This document shows, in pieces, positions 22,700 to 23,769 of a stretch of DNA of 23,769 bases. Made by a program: the position numbers and the translations under genes. The first letter of the stretch is position 1. Each line of letters starts with the position of its first letter. The stretch is from a virus. The stretch lies in IMG/VR virus record IMGVR_UViG_3300033143_000957, positions 1 through 23,769 of that record; one strand, written 5' to 3'. The notes beneath the pieces are model-generated. The model saw only the letters and a program-made list of their open reading frames with translations. It had not been told where the DNA came from and ran no database searches.

Positions 22700-23347
22700 C
22701 TAAACTATCGGCATATTTTGACCGCCCAGCGTCACGCTAGTGGCGTTCTCAATGTTTGTTCCAGTTATGACAACATTCTGCTGTCCTGCTCTTACCTCGT
22801 TGTCCCCGTCTATGTCGTCAATGCTTGGGCCTGTAGCACTAGCAAGCTCTAAAGTAAACCCTGTTAAATACCTTGTAGTAGATGGACTCGAAGGCGAGTT
22901 AGTAACATCAATAAATAATGAGTCACTAGTAATAGTGCCAGTAAATTCTAACAAAGGCGCAGGTGGCCATGCTGTAGAGTTGTATTGTAAAGTTGTACCA
23001 TCCACCGTTACGTCATTGTCTCTAACTGAGTTGCTAAAGTGCGCTGTTTTTAATGTGTAAGTTTGCCCTATGTACGCACTTAGGTTATATATCTCGTACT
23101 CTAAGTCGCTGTTACTGCGAAACGAAACACCGTCCCAAACATCGTCAGGCCAATCATATATATCACCGCTACCTCGGCTTTCATTAATATTGACAGAGCC
23201 ACCGACAATAGCACGTAAAGATATTCCCGTAGTGCTACCCGTATCGTCAAGCATATCTGCTATAAGTGTTGTGTTGGTCGCTCCGTCTAATGTGCTTGAG
23301 TTCCAGCTCGGTACAGGGTCACCAAAGTTCATTTTTAATAAAGTCAT
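22700..23347 (-). CDS. Virion protein with N-terminal jelly-roll and shortened IPT/TIG-like end
   Basis: 215 aa. ATG 1 nt after the previous stop, with a GGGG site. Residues about 1-165 are a beta-rich module seen in phage structural proteins (MNFGDPVPSWNSSTL; WPDDVWDGVSFRSNSD; YNLSAYIGQTYTLKTAHFSN; YLTGFTLELA). Residues about 172-215 look like the first half of an IPT/TIG (Ig-like) domain: IDDIDGDNEVRAGQQNVVIT then NIENATSVTLGGQNMPIV, where the chain stops. Such domains normally run 75-90 residues, so this one is cut to about half. Other frames downstream do not restore it. It is probably an appendage component. Confidence 0.6.
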   Translation of the reverse strand: MTLLKMNFGDPVPSWNSSTLDGATNTTLIADMLDDTGSTTGISLRAIVGGSVNINESRGSGDIYDWPDDVWDGVSFRSNSDLEYEIYNLSAYIGQTYTLKTAHFSNSVRDNDVTVDGTTLQYNSTAWPPAPLLEFTGTITSDSLFIDVTNSPSSPSTTRYLTGFTLELASATGPSIDDIDGDNEVRAGQQNVVITGTNIENATSVTLGGQNMPIV

Positions 23348-23348
23348 T

Positions 23349-23769
23349 TTACTGCCCCGCTACATAAATTTGATCATGGTACAACGAGAACGGATCTACA
23401 ACGACACCGCCTGAACCGCCCCATGTAGGCTCTAATTTAACAGCGTTAAACTTCCCAGCACTTGCACCGTTCCAAAACTCAACGTCTGAAACATCTGTGA
23501 TCAAGTTGTCATCTACCCACATTTGCGCTATACCATCAGCCACACCGTCAGCAGTATTGCTTTTAAAATATAGCTCAACAGTGTGATGCTGTCCCTTAAC
23601 AGGGTTAAACTCTTGAATTCTAGGTAAAGTCCTGCCAACGCTCGGCCCTTGCAAAAATAATATAAGTCTAGGGTCTTGCTGTTGCGTGTTATATGAAAGA
23701 AAAACAGGATCGCCGCCGCCGCCAAAATCATCAATAGTGACAAAGCAAACTTTGTTAGTGCCGGATGGG
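23349..23769 (-). CDS. Jelly-roll-like virion protein, 3' part only (continues beyond window)
   Basis: The reading frame is open to the right edge, so the gene starts outside the window; a TTG at 23654 that could be mistaken for a start lies inside the frame. About 139 residues are visible: NKVCFVTIDDFGGGGDPVFL, YNTQQQDPRLILFLQGP, HHTVELYFKS, AQMWVDDNLITD, KFNAVKLEPTWGGS, and the end FSLYHDQIYVAG. The HTVELYFK ... MWVDDNL ... DQIYV strand order is typical of concanavalin-like/polysaccharide-lyase-like jelly rolls, in which the last strand places an H/Y-D-x-I-Y-V motif. Carbohydrate contact is plausible; no catalytic residues can be assigned from this fragment. Confidence 0.6.
   Translation of the reverse strand, partial: PSGTNKVCFVTIDDFGGGGDPVFLSYNTQQQDPRLILFLQGPSVGRTLPRIQEFNPVKGQHHTVELYFKSNTADGVADGIAQMWVDDNLITDVSDVEFWNGASAGKFNAVKLEPTWGGSGGVVVDPFSLYHDQIYVAGQ

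Noticed and set aside
22700-22850. Frameshift explaining the short IPT/TIG-like domain
   Set aside because: Neither alternative frame downstream continues a domain-like sequence, and a small gene with a good ribosome site starts there.
23349-23654. TTG at 23654 as the start of the rightmost gene
   Set aside because: The frame is open upstream to the window edge with coherent beta-strand sequence and no ribosome site at the TTG, so the gene is cut by the window instead.
1-23769. CRISPR arrays, tRNA/rRNA genes, IS elements, integrase or att sites
   Set aside because: No regularly spaced repeats, cloverleaf sequences, transposase or recombinase motifs were seen. The only tandem repeats are the 18-bp and 56-bp duplications.

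Overview
The window is a stretch of the late (virion) gene region of a tailed bacteriophage or prophage. Every supported gene lies on the minus strand, so the transcript runs from high to low coordinates. Genes are packed with 1-14 bp overlaps or very short gaps, typical of one long late operon. Protein lengths, motifs and gene order match the morphogenesis cassette of P22-like short-tailed phages (podoviruses): large terminase, portal, scaffold, coat, gp4-like head-closure protein, gp10-like stabilisation protein, then gp14-like, gp7-like, gp20-like and gp16-like proteins, then a tailspike-like receptor-binding protein. The host cannot be named from the sequence. Nothing seen here is bacterial, and I see no integrase, lysis, replication, tRNA, IS or CRISPR content.

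Layout in transcription order. (1) 23769-20357: virion accessory genes upstream of the terminase. These are a cut jelly-roll-like protein, a protein ending in a shortened IPT/TIG-like domain, a 59-aa protein too small for routine ORF calls, a LamG-like protein broken by a 56-bp tandem duplication and an indel, and two small unrecognised proteins. No small terminase is recognisable. (2) 20356-14735: TerL, portal, scaffold and coat, closed by a strong intrinsic terminator directly after the coat gene. (3) 14713-11130: a 53-aa lysine-rich protein, a gp4-like gene split by a frameshift, a beta-helix-like fibre gene whose 3' end is also frameshifted, and the gp10-like gene. (4) 11133-5280: five appendage-type genes, including three neighbours that share a C-terminal module ending in an RNY motif. 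(5) 5283-419: gp14-like GNAT-like protein and three ejection (DNA-transfer) proteins. (6) 422-1: head-binding end of the receptor-binding protein, cut by the window edge.

How they work together: scaffold and coat build the procapsid around the portal, TerL packages DNA through it, gp4-like and gp10-like proteins close the head, fibres and the spike mediate adsorption, and the three ejection proteins are expected to leave the virion to carry DNA across the envelope.

The most notable observations are: three or four single-base reading-frame breaks, mostly at short homopolymers, plus an exact 56-bp tandem duplication, which raises the question of assembly error versus real decay or recoding; a strongly over-represented octamer GTTTACAC (15 copies counted by eye); a shared C-terminal module across adjacent fibre genes; and fibre-type genes placed in front of the terminase. 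No gene-free stretch longer than 300 bases exists once the frame-broken 3' ends are recognised. I found no convincing evidence for a wholly new defence or enzymatic system.
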